DNA of 64,000 nucleotides from Rhizobium sp. ARZ01. GTDB lineage: Bacteria > Pseudomonadota > Alphaproteobacteria > Rhizobiales > Rhizobiaceae. The DNA is taken from the NCBI RefSeq assembly GCF_014851675.1, contig NZ_JACVAE010000001.1, forward strand, positions 248,001-312,000. The letters are read 5' to 3'. A program made the translations under genes and the position numbers. The notes beneath the pieces were generated by a model, which saw only the letters and a program-made list of their open reading frames with translations, made no database searches and was not told where the DNA came from. Numbering within the stretch: position 1 is the stretch's first letter; every line of letters begins with the position of its first letter. This document shows, piece after piece, positions 1 through 8,135 of this stretch.

Positions 1-6
1 TTCATC

Positions 7-234
7 ATGGAAGCGGAAGCAGCAAAGTTCATCGGCGCAGGTCTCGCATGCTTTGGTATGGCCGGCACGGCCCTCGGCCTCGGCAACATCTTCGGCAACT
101 ACCTCGCCGGCGCTCTGCGCAATCCGTCTGCTGCTGACGGCCAGTTCGGCCGCCTCGTATTCGGCTTCGCCGTTACGGAAGCTCTGGGCATCTTCTCGCT
201 GCTCGTCGCTCTGCTGCTGCTCTTCGCCGTCTAA
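7..234 (+). CDS. atpE: F0F1 ATP synthase subunit c
   Basis: This is the proteolipid that oligomerises into the proton-driven c-ring of the membrane F0 sector. The 75-residue length is normal for the family. Two hydrophobic helices are visible: a Gly/Ala-rich first helix (about residues 9-32, [20 protein letters not shown]) and a second (about 47-75). The polar loop between them carries the conserved RNP (residues 38-40). The proton-carrying acidic residue is the Glu in the [11 protein letters not shown] segment of helix 2. It is followed by the two b-type stator genes in the usual order; atpB should lie just left of the window. Identification is secure. Confidence 0.97.
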   Translation: MEAEAAKFIGAGLACFGMAGTALGLGNIFGNYLAGALRNPSAADGQFGRLVFGFAVTEALGIFSLLVALLLLFAV

Positions 235-249
235 TAACGGCTCGAAGAC

Positions 250-280
250 CGGACCACGGCTCCTTCCGGGCCGTGGTCCG
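250..280 (+). promoter_or_regulatory. Strong hairpin between atpE and atpF'
   Basis: An 11-bp perfect stem (250-260 with 270-280, CGGACCACGGC and its complement) encloses a 9-nt loop. It starts 16 nt after the atpE stop and ends about 30 nt before the atpF' start. It is followed by CTTACTATTT rather than a clean U-run, so it is more likely an mRNA 3'-end stabiliser or partial terminator than a full terminator. Such an element could raise c-subunit output relative to b/b'. The role is inferred; the structure is read directly. Confidence 0.6.
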
Positions 281-310
281 CTTACTATTTGAGTGCACCT
301 GGAGGTGAGC

Positions 311-991
311 ATGTCTGCGACCGCGGCCAAGGCCGAGTCCACCCCAATCACGATCGCTCAGGCCGAGACCACGACGCAAACGGCTCCGGCAGGCGACGCA
401 CATCAGGCTGCTCCGGCAACCGATGCCCACGGCGCTGCCGCTCCTGCGGGCGACCTGCACACAGAGACAGGCGTCGCGCACGGCGAAGAGCCTGGAAGCG
501 GTGTCTTCCCGCCGTTCGACGCCTCTACGTTTCCCTCCCAGCTCCTGTGGCTGGCGATCACCTTCGGCGTCTTCTATCTGATCATGTCCAAGGTCATCGT
601 GCCGCGTGTTGGTTCGATCCTCGAGACGCGCCACGACCGCATTGCGCAGGACCTCGACGAGGCAGCCCGCCTGAAAAACGAGGCGGACAGCGCGATTGCG
701 ACCTATGAGCAGGAATTGGCCGACGCCCGTTCAAAGGGCCACGCCATTGCTTCGGAAGCACGTGACGCTGCCAAGGCCAAGGCTGACGCCGAGCGCCAAA
801 AGATCGAAGAAAGCCTCAACGGCAAGATTGCCGCCGCCGAGACCCGCATTGCCGGGATCAAGGAAAAGGCACTCGCCGACGTCGGCGCGATCGCCGAAGA
901 AACTGCTGCGGCTGTCATCGAACAGCTGATCGGCGGAAAGACCACCAAGACCGAAATCGCGGCTGCGGTGAAATCGGCGGCAGCGAAGTAA
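311..991 (+). CDS. atpF2: F0F1 ATP synthase subunit b'
   Basis: One of the two peripheral-stalk b-type subunits found in alphaproteobacteria and phototrophs, which hold the F1 hexamer against rotation. The 226-residue protein has an Ala/Thr-rich N-terminal extension of about 80 residues, one membrane helix ([20 protein letters not shown]), then a long charged Ala-rich coiled coil ([20 protein letters not shown] onward). I chose the ATG at 311 because GGAGGT at 301-306 is spaced correctly. An in-frame GTG at 293 would add six residues and lacks such a site. atpF follows 11 nt after the stop. Confidence 0.93.
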   Translation: MSATAAKAESTPITIAQAETTTQTAPAGDAHQAAPATDAHGAAAPAGDLHTETGVAHGEEPGSGVFPPFDASTFPSQLLWLAITFGVFYLIMSKVIVPRVGSILETRHDRIAQDLDEAARLKNEADSAIATYEQELADARSKGHAIASEARDAAKAKADAERQKIEESLNGKIAAAETRIAGIKEKALADVGAIAEETAAAVIEQLIGGKTTKTEIAAAVKSAAAK

Positions 992-1002
992 GGAAGCGGA
1001 TC

Positions 1003-1488
1003 ATGGCATTTGATGCAACTTTCTACGCCTTCGTCGGTCTTGTCCTTTTCCTGGCGCTGATCGTGTACCTCAAGGTTCCTGGCATGATGGGCAAGTCCCT
1101 CGACCAGCGGGCTGAGAAGATCTCGAACGAGCTCGCGGAGGCCAAGCGCCTGCGTGAGGAGGCCCAGAGCCTGCTGGCCGAATACCAGCGCAAGCGCAAG
1201 GAAGCCGAGGCCGAGGCTGCCGCCATCGTGGCGACTGCCCAGCGCGAGGCCGAGGCGCTGACCGCCGAAGCCAAGCAGAAGACCGAAGAATACGTCGCCC
1301 GTCGCACGGCGCTGTCGGAGCAGAAGATCAAGCAGGCCGAAGTCGACGCGATCAACGCCGTTCGTTCCACTGCCGTCGATCTCGCCATCAGCGCAGCCGA
1401 GAACGTGCTTTCGAGCAAGGCCGACGCTGCCACCAGCAAGTCGCTGTTCGACAAGGCCGTCTCGGAAGTGAAGGCTCGCCTGAACTGA
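1003..1488 (+). CDS. atpF: F0F1 ATP synthase subunit b
   Basis: Second peripheral-stalk subunit (161 aa), pairing with b' to form the stator between F0 and the delta/alpha subunits of F1. There is one N-terminal membrane helix (FYAFVGLVLFLALIVYL), then a continuous charged helix with the AEAKRLREEAQSLLAEYQRK pattern typical of the b dimerisation and delta-binding regions. AAGGAAG directly before the ATG serves as the ribosome binding site. It ends the F0 operon, as a good terminator follows 28 nt after the stop. Which of the two b genes is called b or b' is a convention; this one has the short N-terminus of classical AtpF. Confidence 0.95.
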   Translation: MAFDATFYAFVGLVLFLALIVYLKVPGMMGKSLDQRAEKISNELAEAKRLREEAQSLLAEYQRKRKEAEAEAAAIVATAQREAEALTAEAKQKTEEYVARRTALSEQKIKQAEVDAINAVRSTAVDLAISAAENVLSSKADAATSKSLFDKAVSEVKARLN

Positions 1489-1516
1489 CGTTCGGATTGC
1501 AATAAACGTAGTTTGA

Positions 1517-1545
1517 AAAGGCCGGAGCGATCCGGCCTTTTTTCT
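1517..1545 (+). terminator. Rho-independent terminator of the F0 operon
   Basis: A perfect 10-bp stem, AAAGGCCGGA (1517-1526) with TCCGGCCTTT (1531-1540), closed by a GCGA tetraloop of the GNRA class, leads into TTTTTTCTT. It lies 28 nt after the atpF stop and is the clearest terminator in the window. The bases from here to 1802 show no convincing gene. Confidence 0.92.
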
Positions 1546-1802
1546 TGGGTGGAGTTTGGCGCGCTCCATCGCGGTGTCCAGCGTCGTCGCCGTTTCGCGG
1601 TGCGGGTTCGCATCGTGTCGGCAGGGTGATCGCTTTGGCAGGGCGGGGGGCGGAAGCCGGTGACGTCTGCACCGTTGTTGACAACGCATCAGAAATGCGC
1701 CGGGCCGTCTCCGCCCGATTTATCGAAACCGCCAATATCTGTGGCCCGGTATTGATGCCGAGATCCGATGGAGCGCAGAAACGGCCTTCTGCGCAGGGGG
1801 GC

Positions 1803-2462
1803 TCAGTCAACCTCACCGGCGCGAAGCGGCCGAAAGCTCATTCGATGCAGTGCGCATGGACCGAACTGGCCGATCGCGTCGCGATGGCGTTCGGTGGCAT
1901 AGCCGGCGTGCGCGGAAAAGCCATAGTCGGGAAAGGTCGTTTCCGCGCAGGTCATCATTCGGTCCCGAACCACCTTGGCAACGATCGAGGCCGCTGCGAT
2001 CGAAAGCACACGTGCGTCCCCCTTTACGACCGCCCGGCCGTCGCAACATAGACCAGGCGGGACGTCCAGCCCGTCGGTGAGCACGAGGCCAGGCCGGATG
2101 GGAAGGGCGCTGACCGCTCGCCGCATGGCATCGAGGCTGGCCTTGCGGATATCGGTCGTGTCGATGCGCCGGGCGCTGCTGGAAGCGACCGCAACGGTCG
2201 CGGTCTTGAGGATCGCCTCAAAGAGGATGGTGCGCTTTGCGGCAGTCAGTTGCTTGGAATCATGAAGGCCGTCCGGAATTCTTTCCGGGTCGAGGATGAC
2301 GGCCGCCGCCACAACGGGGCCTGCGAGCGGACCGCGCCCGGCTTCATCGGCACCGGCAACCGGCCACTGACCGGCCTTGCGGGCGGCCAGTTCCATCAGG
2401 AAGTCCGGGCCTTCGGGAAGGTCGAAGAGGAGGGGGGAATCGGTGGTCGCGCGGCGTGGCAT
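1803..2462 (-). CDS. rnhB: Ribonuclease HII
   Basis: Endonuclease that cleaves the RNA strand of RNA-DNA hybrids and nicks at single misincorporated ribonucleotides. The 219-residue protein shows the RNase HII signature [14 protein letters not shown], whose DE pair binds metal, then the [10 protein letters not shown] block and a later acidic [10 protein letters not shown] segment. The start chosen is the ATG at 2460-2462, giving MPRRATTD; 42 more upstream codons are open but Arg/Cys-rich and unlike the family. It is convergent with the atp operon and not clearly part of an operon on its own strand. Confidence 0.94.
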   Translation of the reverse strand: MPRRATTDSPLLFDLPEGPDFLMELAARKAGQWPVAGADEAGRGPLAGPVVAAAVILDPERIPDGLHDSKQLTAAKRTILFEAILKTATVAVASSSARRIDTTDIRKASLDAMRRAVSALPIRPGLVLTDGLDVPPGLCCDGRAVVKGDARVLSIAAASIVAKVVRDRMMTCAETTFPDYGFSAHAGYATERHRDAIGQFGPCALHRMSFRPLRAGEVD

Positions 2463-2797
2463 GCGGCGACCCTCGCACGACCGACCGATTCCCTGCAAGT
2501 CCCCCGGCGAGGCGGCGCCGAGGGAATATCGACATTGCGGGGACGGGCAATGTCGAATCGAGGCCGGCAAAGGACCGGCATGTCTCACACGCCACGCCGG
2601 ATGCGATCACTGGCGGCACCTTCACTCGCTGACACCCCGCCGTAGGGTCCATCAGTCACCCGCAGGCGACCAATGTGAAGCGTCAGATGATGTCTGCACC
2701 CACACAGCCGCTTAGAAACCACGGCGCGCAACGGAACGCTTCCAAGCCCTTCGCCCTCGTAAAACCTTTGAAGGACGCTGAATGCACCGCCTTCCTG
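2463..2797. other. Intergenic region with two adjacent hairpins upstream of rnhB
   Basis: About 335 bases with no convincing gene. Two hairpins lie 70-120 nt upstream of the rnhB start: CGACATTGC (2530-2538) with its complement at 2547-2555, and GCCGG (2563-2567) with CCGGC (2575-2579). They could structure the rnhB 5' leader or mark a decayed repeat. Open frames across this stretch have no recognisable protein character. Nothing else is supported. Confidence 0.4.
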
Positions 2798-3955
2798 CTA
2801 CAGAAGCGAAAGCTGTACGCCGCTGCCCGAAGGCGGTGTGAACAGATCAGTCGAAAGGCTACGGCGGATCCGGTTCAGCTTGAGCCTCTTCGTCGCCAGT
2901 TCGAAGCGCCGCGCAATCTGCCAGGCATAGGGACCGGCGCCCTTCATCCTTTTGCCGAACTCGGCGTCATAGTCCTTGCCACCCCGCATCGAGCGGACGA
3001 GCGACATGACGTGGCGATAACGATCCGGATACTCGCGCAGCAGCCAGTCCCTAAATAGCGGGCTGACCTCGAGCGGCAGGCGCAGGAGCACATAACTTGC
3101 TTCCTGGGCGCCGGCGGTCTTGCCGGAGTCGAGGATGCGCTCGATCTCATGATCGTTCAGGCCGGGAATGATCGGCGCCACCATGACACTGACCGGAATG
3201 CCGGCCTCCGACAATGTGCGCATCGCCTCCAGCCGCCGCGCGGGCGTCGCAGCGCGCGGCTCCATGCTGCGGGCCAGCTTGCGGTCGAGCGTCGTGACCG
3301 ACAAGCCGACCCAGGCGAGCCCTTTTGTAGCCATGCGTGAGAGGATGTCGAGATCGCGCATGATAAGGGCGGACTTGGTGACGATGGAGACCGGATGGTC
3401 GGCTGCTTCCAGCACTTCGAGGATCTGGCGCATGACGCGCCATTCTTTCTCGATCGGCTGGTAAGGGTCCGTATTGGTCCCGATTGCTATCGCCCGGGGG
3501 CGATAGCCGGGCTTGGACAGTTCTCGTTCCAGCAGTCGCGGCGCATCCGGCTTGGCAAAAAGCTTCGCTTCGAAGTCCAGCCCGGCGGAAAGCCCCATGA
3601 AGGCATGCGAAGGGCGGGCAAAGCAGTAGATGCAGCCGTGCTCGCAGCCGCGATAGGGATTGACCGAACGATCGAAGGGAATGTCCGGAGAGTCGTTTCG
3701 CGTGATGATACTACGCGGCTTCTCCACCTGAACGTCAGTCTTGAAGGGTGGAAGATCCTCCAGCGATTGCCAGCCGTCATCAAAGCTCTCGCGCGTCCGT
3801 GGTTCGAAACGGCCGGAAAAGTTGAGCCCGGCCCCGCGTCCGCGACGCCGGTCCACATCGACGCGCAGGCCTGTCTGCGCCATCAATGCATCGGCAATAT
3901 CGACCGTATTGGCTGGCGCAAGCGCGCCCTCCCTGAGGATTTGCAGTTCGGTCAT
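2798..3955 (-). CDS. PA0069-family radical SAM protein
   Basis: Radical S-adenosylmethionine protein (385 aa) of the PA0069 or Rv2578c type, a family whose substrate is not established as far as I know. The 4Fe-4S site is the CxxxCxxC motif in RGCEHGCIYC, followed by the barrel strands typical of this group (AIAIGTNTDPYQPIEKEW, PVSIVTKSALIMRDLDIL, VAPIIPGLND). The start is the ATG at 3953-3955 (MTELQILREG). The frame stays open for 192 further codons upstream but those are Arg/Ser-rich and overlap the rightward GT2-like gene region. It is a single-gene unit next to rnhB. Confidence 0.9.
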   Translation of the reverse strand: MTELQILREGALAPANTVDIADALMAQTGLRVDVDRRRGRGAGLNFSGRFEPRTRESFDDGWQSLEDLPPFKTDVQVEKPRSIITRNDSPDIPFDRSVNPYRGCEHGCIYCFARPSHAFMGLSAGLDFEAKLFAKPDAPRLLERELSKPGYRPRAIAIGTNTDPYQPIEKEWRVMRQILEVLEAADHPVSIVTKSALIMRDLDILSRMATKGLAWVGLSVTTLDRKLARSMEPRAATPARRLEAMRTLSEAGIPVSVMVAPIIPGLNDHEIERILDSGKTAGAQEASYVLLRLPLEVSPLFRDWLLREYPDRYRHVMSLVRSMRGGKDYDAEFGKRMKGAGPYAWQIARRFELATKRLKLNRIRRSLSTDLFTPPSGSGVQLSLL

Positions 3956-4133
3956 CGAGGTTCTCCGTCGAGGGAATCGTGTCTCTCTCAATGACTTTAT
4001 TCCTAACAGTGGAAAGAGAACATTGCAAGAACAAATCTGGGTGCGTGCGCGGTTGATGGGGCGTCGCCTTTCAACCAGGGCGGTGCTAGCGTCCCCGTGG
4101 CGTTGCATGCAACAATGCGATATTGGTCTGGGT

Positions 4134-4667
4134 ATGCTGACGGTAATCATCGAATGCCAAGACAACGAACCCGAGCTGGCGCACACGCTGGCAGCCCTTG
4201 TTGCCGGGGCGGTCGAAGGGTTGGTCAAGGATGTCATCATACTCGACCATGGCTCGTCTGACGGCTCGTCCAAAGTGGCCGATGCAGCCGGTTGCAGCTT
4301 TCTGACGGACTGGGACACGCAGGATGTCGTGCGCTCGGCCCGGGGCGAGTGGCTGCTGCTGCTCGAGCCGGGCGCTCGCCCGTTGAATGGCTGGGTTGAA
4401 GCCGTGGCCGAATATGTCTCGCTGAATAAGGCACCAGCCCGCTTTGCCGGTTCGCGCAACCACCGCCGGCGGCTCCACAAGCGGCTCCTGCGGGGGCGAG
4501 CACCGCTCGAACAAGGACTGCTGGTTCCCAAGGGCCAGGCCAGCGCGCTGGTCCGGCCGGGTATGCGGCTGGATCAGATTGCCAGCGGCGTGGCGGGGCG
4601 CCGGTTGGTTGCGGAACTCGTGCCAGCCTGGGCGGTGCGCGCCATGCGCGATGCGGCCGACGCTTGA
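4134..4667 (+). CDS. Small GT2-like (glycosyltransferase family A fold) protein
   Basis: A 177-residue protein resembling the N-terminal half of family 2 glycosyltransferases. It opens with a beta strand (MLTVIIECQDNE), has the nucleotide-sugar-like DHGSSDGSS segment where GT2 enzymes have DDGSxDGT, and then LLLLEPGARPLNGW at the position of the usual DxD-containing strand. The DxD is missing, and the protein is shorter than active GT2 enzymes, so activity is doubtful. An in-frame ATG at 4107 would add nine residues. It converges on moaB, with 20 nt between the stops. It looks like a conserved rhizobial gene of unproven function. Confidence 0.7.
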   Translation: MLTVIIECQDNEPELAHTLAALVAGAVEGLVKDVIILDHGSSDGSSKVADAAGCSFLTDWDTQDVVRSARGEWLLLLEPGARPLNGWVEAVAEYVSLNKAPARFAGSRNHRRRLHKRLLRGRAPLEQGLLVPKGQASALVRPGMRLDQIASGVAGRRLVAELVPAWAVRAMRDAADA

Positions 4668-4687
4668 CGCAGGCGGAGGAAGGCCGC

Positions 4688-5230
4688 CTACTTCCGCTTC
4701 AGGTGTTCATCCAGCCGCGGCATGATCTCGACGAAATTGCAGGGCATGTGACGGTAGTCCAGCTGCGCCGCGAGGATGCCGTCCCAGGCGTCGCGGCAGG
4801 CGCCGGGCGAGCCGGGCAGCACGAAGATGAAGGTCGCGTTCGCCACGCCGCCCGTGGCGCGGGACTGGATGGTGGAGGTGCCGATCTTGTCGTAGGAGAT
4901 CCGGTGGAACACCTCCGAAAAACCGTCCATCTTCTTTTCGAACAGCGGTTCGAGCGCTTCGGGTGTCACGTCGCGGCCGGTGAACCCGGTTCCGCCGGTG
5001 GTGATGATGACATCGATGCCGTCGTCCTTCGTCCACGCCTCGACCTGGGCACGGATGGCCGCCTTGTCGTCGGGTACGATCGCACGCGCCCCGAGCCGGT
5101 GGCCGGCCTTCTCCAGTCGCTCGACCAGTGTGTCGCCGGAGCGATCGTCCGCAAGCGTGCGCGTGTCCGACACGGTCAGCACGGCGATCGAGAGGGGAAT
5201 GAAGGGTCTCGTCTCGTCAAGCCGTGCCAT
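4688..5230 (-). CDS. moaB: Molybdenum cofactor biosynthesis protein B
   Basis: MoaB/MogA-fold protein (180 aa) that adenylylates molybdopterin or binds it during molybdenum cofactor synthesis. The substrate site shows as TTGGTGFTGRDVTPEALEPL, and a second signature follows in LPGSPGACRDAWDGIL. The start is the ATG at 5228-5230, preceded by AGGGAAGGGATC. It overlaps the end of ispE by 14 bp, so the two are probably translationally coupled. No other Mo-cofactor gene is in the window. Confidence 0.92.
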   Translation of the reverse strand: MARLDETRPFIPLSIAVLTVSDTRTLADDRSGDTLVERLEKAGHRLGARAIVPDDKAAIRAQVEAWTKDDGIDVIITTGGTGFTGRDVTPEALEPLFEKKMDGFSEVFHRISYDKIGTSTIQSRATGGVANATFIFVLPGSPGACRDAWDGILAAQLDYRHMPCNFVEIMPRLDEHLKRK

Positions 5231-6143
5231 GGTGATCCCTTCCCTCATAGCTTTCGGTCGCGACAATGAACCAGTCCGGGCGCGACTTTTTCAGCGCTTC
5301 GGCTGCCCGCTGCGCCGCGTCGATGGTCTCGTAGAGGCCGAAGCAGGTGGCGCCTGAACCGGACATGCGCACCAGTTGGGCATCGGTACGGGCCAGTTCC
5401 GCTCTTGCCGCATCGATCTGCGGGCAAACAGTCCGCGCCGGATCCTCGAGATCGTTGCGCATCCCTTCTAACGCTGCAAGCCATCCTGACCTGCCGGTGA
5501 CAGCCCCGCGCAAACCGAGCGACGGGTTATCCTTGGTAGCAAGGCGCCGGAAGATGTCCGGTGTCGAAACGCCGACGAGGGGATTGACGAGCACGATCGG
5601 GAAAGCGGGCAGCTCTTCGAGCTGGGTGATCTCTTCGCCGATACCGCGGGCGATCAATGGCCGCCCGGCAAGGCACATCGGCACGTCCGCGCCCAGTTGC
5701 AGTCCAAGATCGTTCAGTTCGTTTGCAGGGAGTGAGGCTTGCCAGTGCCGCAAGAGCCCGCGCAGAGTAGCGGCCGCGTCCGCCGAGCCGCCACCGATAC
5801 CGGAGGCGACCGGCAGGTTCTTTTCCAGATGCAGGTGGGCGGGACCGGTCGAAACACCGTTGCGTCGCAGCGCGGCCCGGAGAAGATCGCGCGCCCTTAG
5901 CACGAGATTGTCCTCCGCCGCGCCGCTTGCATCGAGCTGCTGCGCAAAGCGGCCTGAGACGGTGAACTGGTCGACATCGCCAGATGCGATCCCGATGCGA
6001 TCGCCGAACCGGGTGAAGGTCACGAGCATGTCGAGGAGGTGGTAGCCGTCGGCGCGTTGGCCGACGACATGCAATGCCAGATTGATCTTGGCGGGTGCCG
6101 ATTCCGTCTGGACGAAGCCGGCTATGCCTTGGTCGGGAACCAT
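5217..6143 (-). CDS. ispE: 4-diphosphocytidyl-2-C-methyl-D-erythritol kinase
   Basis: Fourth enzyme of the methylerythritol phosphate pathway, phosphorylating CDP-ME on the way to IPP and DMAPP. It is a GHMP kinase (308 aa): the N-terminal substrate motif APAKINLALHV is present, and the ATP-binding glycine loop is PVASGIGGGSADAAA. The C-terminal GHMP block appears as RMSGSGATCFGLYE. It sits between the TPR gene (7-nt gap) and moaB (14-bp overlap) in one leftward unit. dxs of the same pathway is about 38 kb away in this window. Confidence 0.96.
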   Translation of the reverse strand: MVPDQGIAGFVQTESAPAKINLALHVVGQRADGYHLLDMLVTFTRFGDRIGIASGDVDQFTVSGRFAQQLDASGAAEDNLVLRARDLLRAALRRNGVSTGPAHLHLEKNLPVASGIGGGSADAAATLRGLLRHWQASLPANELNDLGLQLGADVPMCLAGRPLIARGIGEEITQLEELPAFPIVLVNPLVGVSTPDIFRRLATKDNPSLGLRGAVTGRSGWLAALEGMRNDLEDPARTVCPQIDAARAELARTDAQLVRMSGSGATCFGLYETIDAAQRAAEALKKSRPDWFIVATESYEGRDHHGTA

Positions 6144-6150
6144 TGCCGGA

Positions 6151-7992
6151 TCAGGATTTCTTGTCAGTCTCCGTCACAGTCAGTGATGGGGTCTTGATCG
6201 GCTCTTTGCTGTCCGTCGCCTGGGCGGCGGCTGGAGGCGTATCGGTCAGTTGGGGCAGCCCGGCTTCGATCTTGGCCTTGATCTTGGGGATGTCGGCTTC
6301 CTCGGGTTTGAGACCAAGTGCGCGGTTCCACTGGAAGTTCGCCTCCAGCTTGCGGCCAACGCGCCAGTAGGCGTCACCGAGATGGTCGTTGATGGTCGCA
6401 TCGCCCGCCCGCAACTCGGCGGCTCGCTCGAGCTCCGCCACCGCGTCGTCATACTGACCGAGGCGGAAGTAGGCCCAACCGAGCGAGTCAACGATGTAAC
6501 CGTCGTCGGGCTTGATGCTGACCGCCTTGCGGATCATCTCCAGCCCTTCGTCCAGATTGATGTTCATATCCACCCAGGAATAGCCGAGATAGTTCAGCAC
6601 CTGCGGCTGGTCCGGGTTCAATTCCAGCGCCTTGCGGAAGTTCGGCTCGGCGAGATCCCACTTCTTCTGGCGTTCATAGGCAATGCCGCGCTGGAAGAAG
6701 ATCGTCCAGTGCGAGCGGTTTGGCACGCTGCCGATCTGCTCGACCGCGCGGTCATATACCTCGCCCATCTCCTTGTATTCCTTGGCATCCGAAAGGACGC
6801 TGCCATAGGCGAGGTAGCTGCGCATGTCCTTCGGGTCTGCGTCGATCAGCGCCTTGAGGTGCTTCTTTGCCTCATCCACCTTGCCAAGATCGGCAAGCTG
6901 CAACCCGAGTTGCAGCTCGGAGATGCGACGCATCGGCGAATCCTTGGGCACCTGGCGGTAGTACTCGATCGCCAGTTCAGGCTTTTTCTGGCTCTCCGCG
7001 ATGCCGCCGAGCAGCACCAGCGTGTCGGCGCTGTCAGGGTCGAGCGCGCGTGCGATCTGCAGATAGAGCGAGACGATATCTTCCGCGCCTTCGCGGTTCA
7101 ACGCGCCGCCGATCGAAAACAGCACGGCGGCAGCGCCCTGGGCTGCCGTACGGACCTGCTGATCCTGCTTCTCGCCGCTTTCAATTCCCTCGCGCAGCGC
7201 CTTCAGGGGCGCATAGTTCGAGATCAGGTTCTCACCCACGGAAACTGCGTCGAGCGCCTTCTGCTTGTTGCCGTCGCGGGCCTCGAGCCGGGCAAGCGTC
7301 ATCACCGCGCGCATGAAGGTGTCGGGTGCCGCGCTGCCACCGTCGCGATCGAGGATGGCGTCGTTCAGCCGCTTGCGTGCCGTGGCCTTGTCGCCGGCTG
7401 CGGCGGCAATGGCACCTGCATGGTAGTTCTTGAAGATCCCGAACCAGTCCGGGCCCTTCATGTCCGAGATAGTGGCGAGCGCTTCCTTCGTCTTGCCGTC
7501 ACCGAATTTCGCCCAGGCCAGCAGCAGGCCATTCATCATTCGGTCCAGATCGTTCGGACCGCTGTAGCGGAGAATTTTCTCGGCTGTGCGGTACTCCCGC
7601 TTGCGGATTGCGTCCATGCCGCGCACGACCGTTGTAATACGCTCGACGGCCGCGTCGCCCTTCAGTGCTTCGGCCAGCTTCACGCCCTCGTCGAACCTGC
7701 CATCCATCAGGAGCGTGATCATCAGCCGCTCTTTGACCTCGGTGTTCGTAGGGTCATATTGCAGGGCAATTTGATAGAGCGCGATCGCGTTCTTGAAGTC
7801 CTTGTCGACATCGGCGGTGCGGGCCGCCAGGAAAGCCCCGGAAAAGCTGTTGACGCTCTGTGGATCGAAGGGAGCTTCTTCGGTTGCGGCGGCTGGCGCA
7901 TCTTGGGCCTGGGCGGCTGGAAGACCCGAAAAGGCAATGCCGGCCACGATGGCGGCGCCCGAGAGAAGCCTGATGATCAGGGAATGCCGCAT
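6151..7992 (-). CDS. Exported tetratricopeptide repeat protein
   Basis: A 613-residue protein with a Sec signal peptide (MRHSLIIRLLSGAAIVAGIAFSGLPAAQA) followed by many helical TPR units, most regular in the C-terminal half (for example the DQPQVLNYLGYSWVDMNINL and DGYIVDSLGWAYFRLGQYDD blocks). Such proteins scaffold envelope complexes; this architecture is common just upstream of ispE in alphaproteobacteria. The start at 7990-7992 is chosen because of the signal peptide and AAAGG upstream; an open 66-codon extension has no signal-like features. It heads the TPR-ispE-moaB unit. The partner is unknown. Confidence 0.88.
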   Translation of the reverse strand: MRHSLIIRLLSGAAIVAGIAFSGLPAAQAQDAPAAATEEAPFDPQSVNSFSGAFLAARTADVDKDFKNAIALYQIALQYDPTNTEVKERLMITLLMDGRFDEGVKLAEALKGDAAVERITTVVRGMDAIRKREYRTAEKILRYSGPNDLDRMMNGLLLAWAKFGDGKTKEALATISDMKGPDWFGIFKNYHAGAIAAAAGDKATARKRLNDAILDRDGGSAAPDTFMRAVMTLARLEARDGNKQKALDAVSVGENLISNYAPLKALREGIESGEKQDQQVRTAAQGAAAVLFSIGGALNREGAEDIVSLYLQIARALDPDSADTLVLLGGIAESQKKPELAIEYYRQVPKDSPMRRISELQLGLQLADLGKVDEAKKHLKALIDADPKDMRSYLAYGSVLSDAKEYKEMGEVYDRAVEQIGSVPNRSHWTIFFQRGIAYERQKKWDLAEPNFRKALELNPDQPQVLNYLGYSWVDMNINLDEGLEMIRKAVSIKPDDGYIVDSLGWAYFRLGQYDDAVAELERAAELRAGDATINDHLGDAYWRVGRKLEANFQWNRALGLKPEEADIPKIKAKIEAGLPQLTDTPPAAAQATDSKEPIKTPSLTVTETDKKS

Positions 7993-8135
7993 GCAGATGC
8001 CTTTCACACTTGTGGGGTCGGCAGGTGCGGCCGCCGACCACGTCGCGATCTTGTCCAAATCACCTGGACACATGACTTGAGAGAATGGCTTTTTTGGCGC
8101 GGTGCGGCAAGAATTTCCTGCGAAACTGATCGCGA

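Noticed and set aside
3956..4531. A 192-codon in-frame extension of the radical SAM protein
   Set aside because: Composition is Arg/Ser-rich without family similarity, it overlaps the rightward GT2-like gene, and the ATG at 3953-3955 gives the family's normal length.
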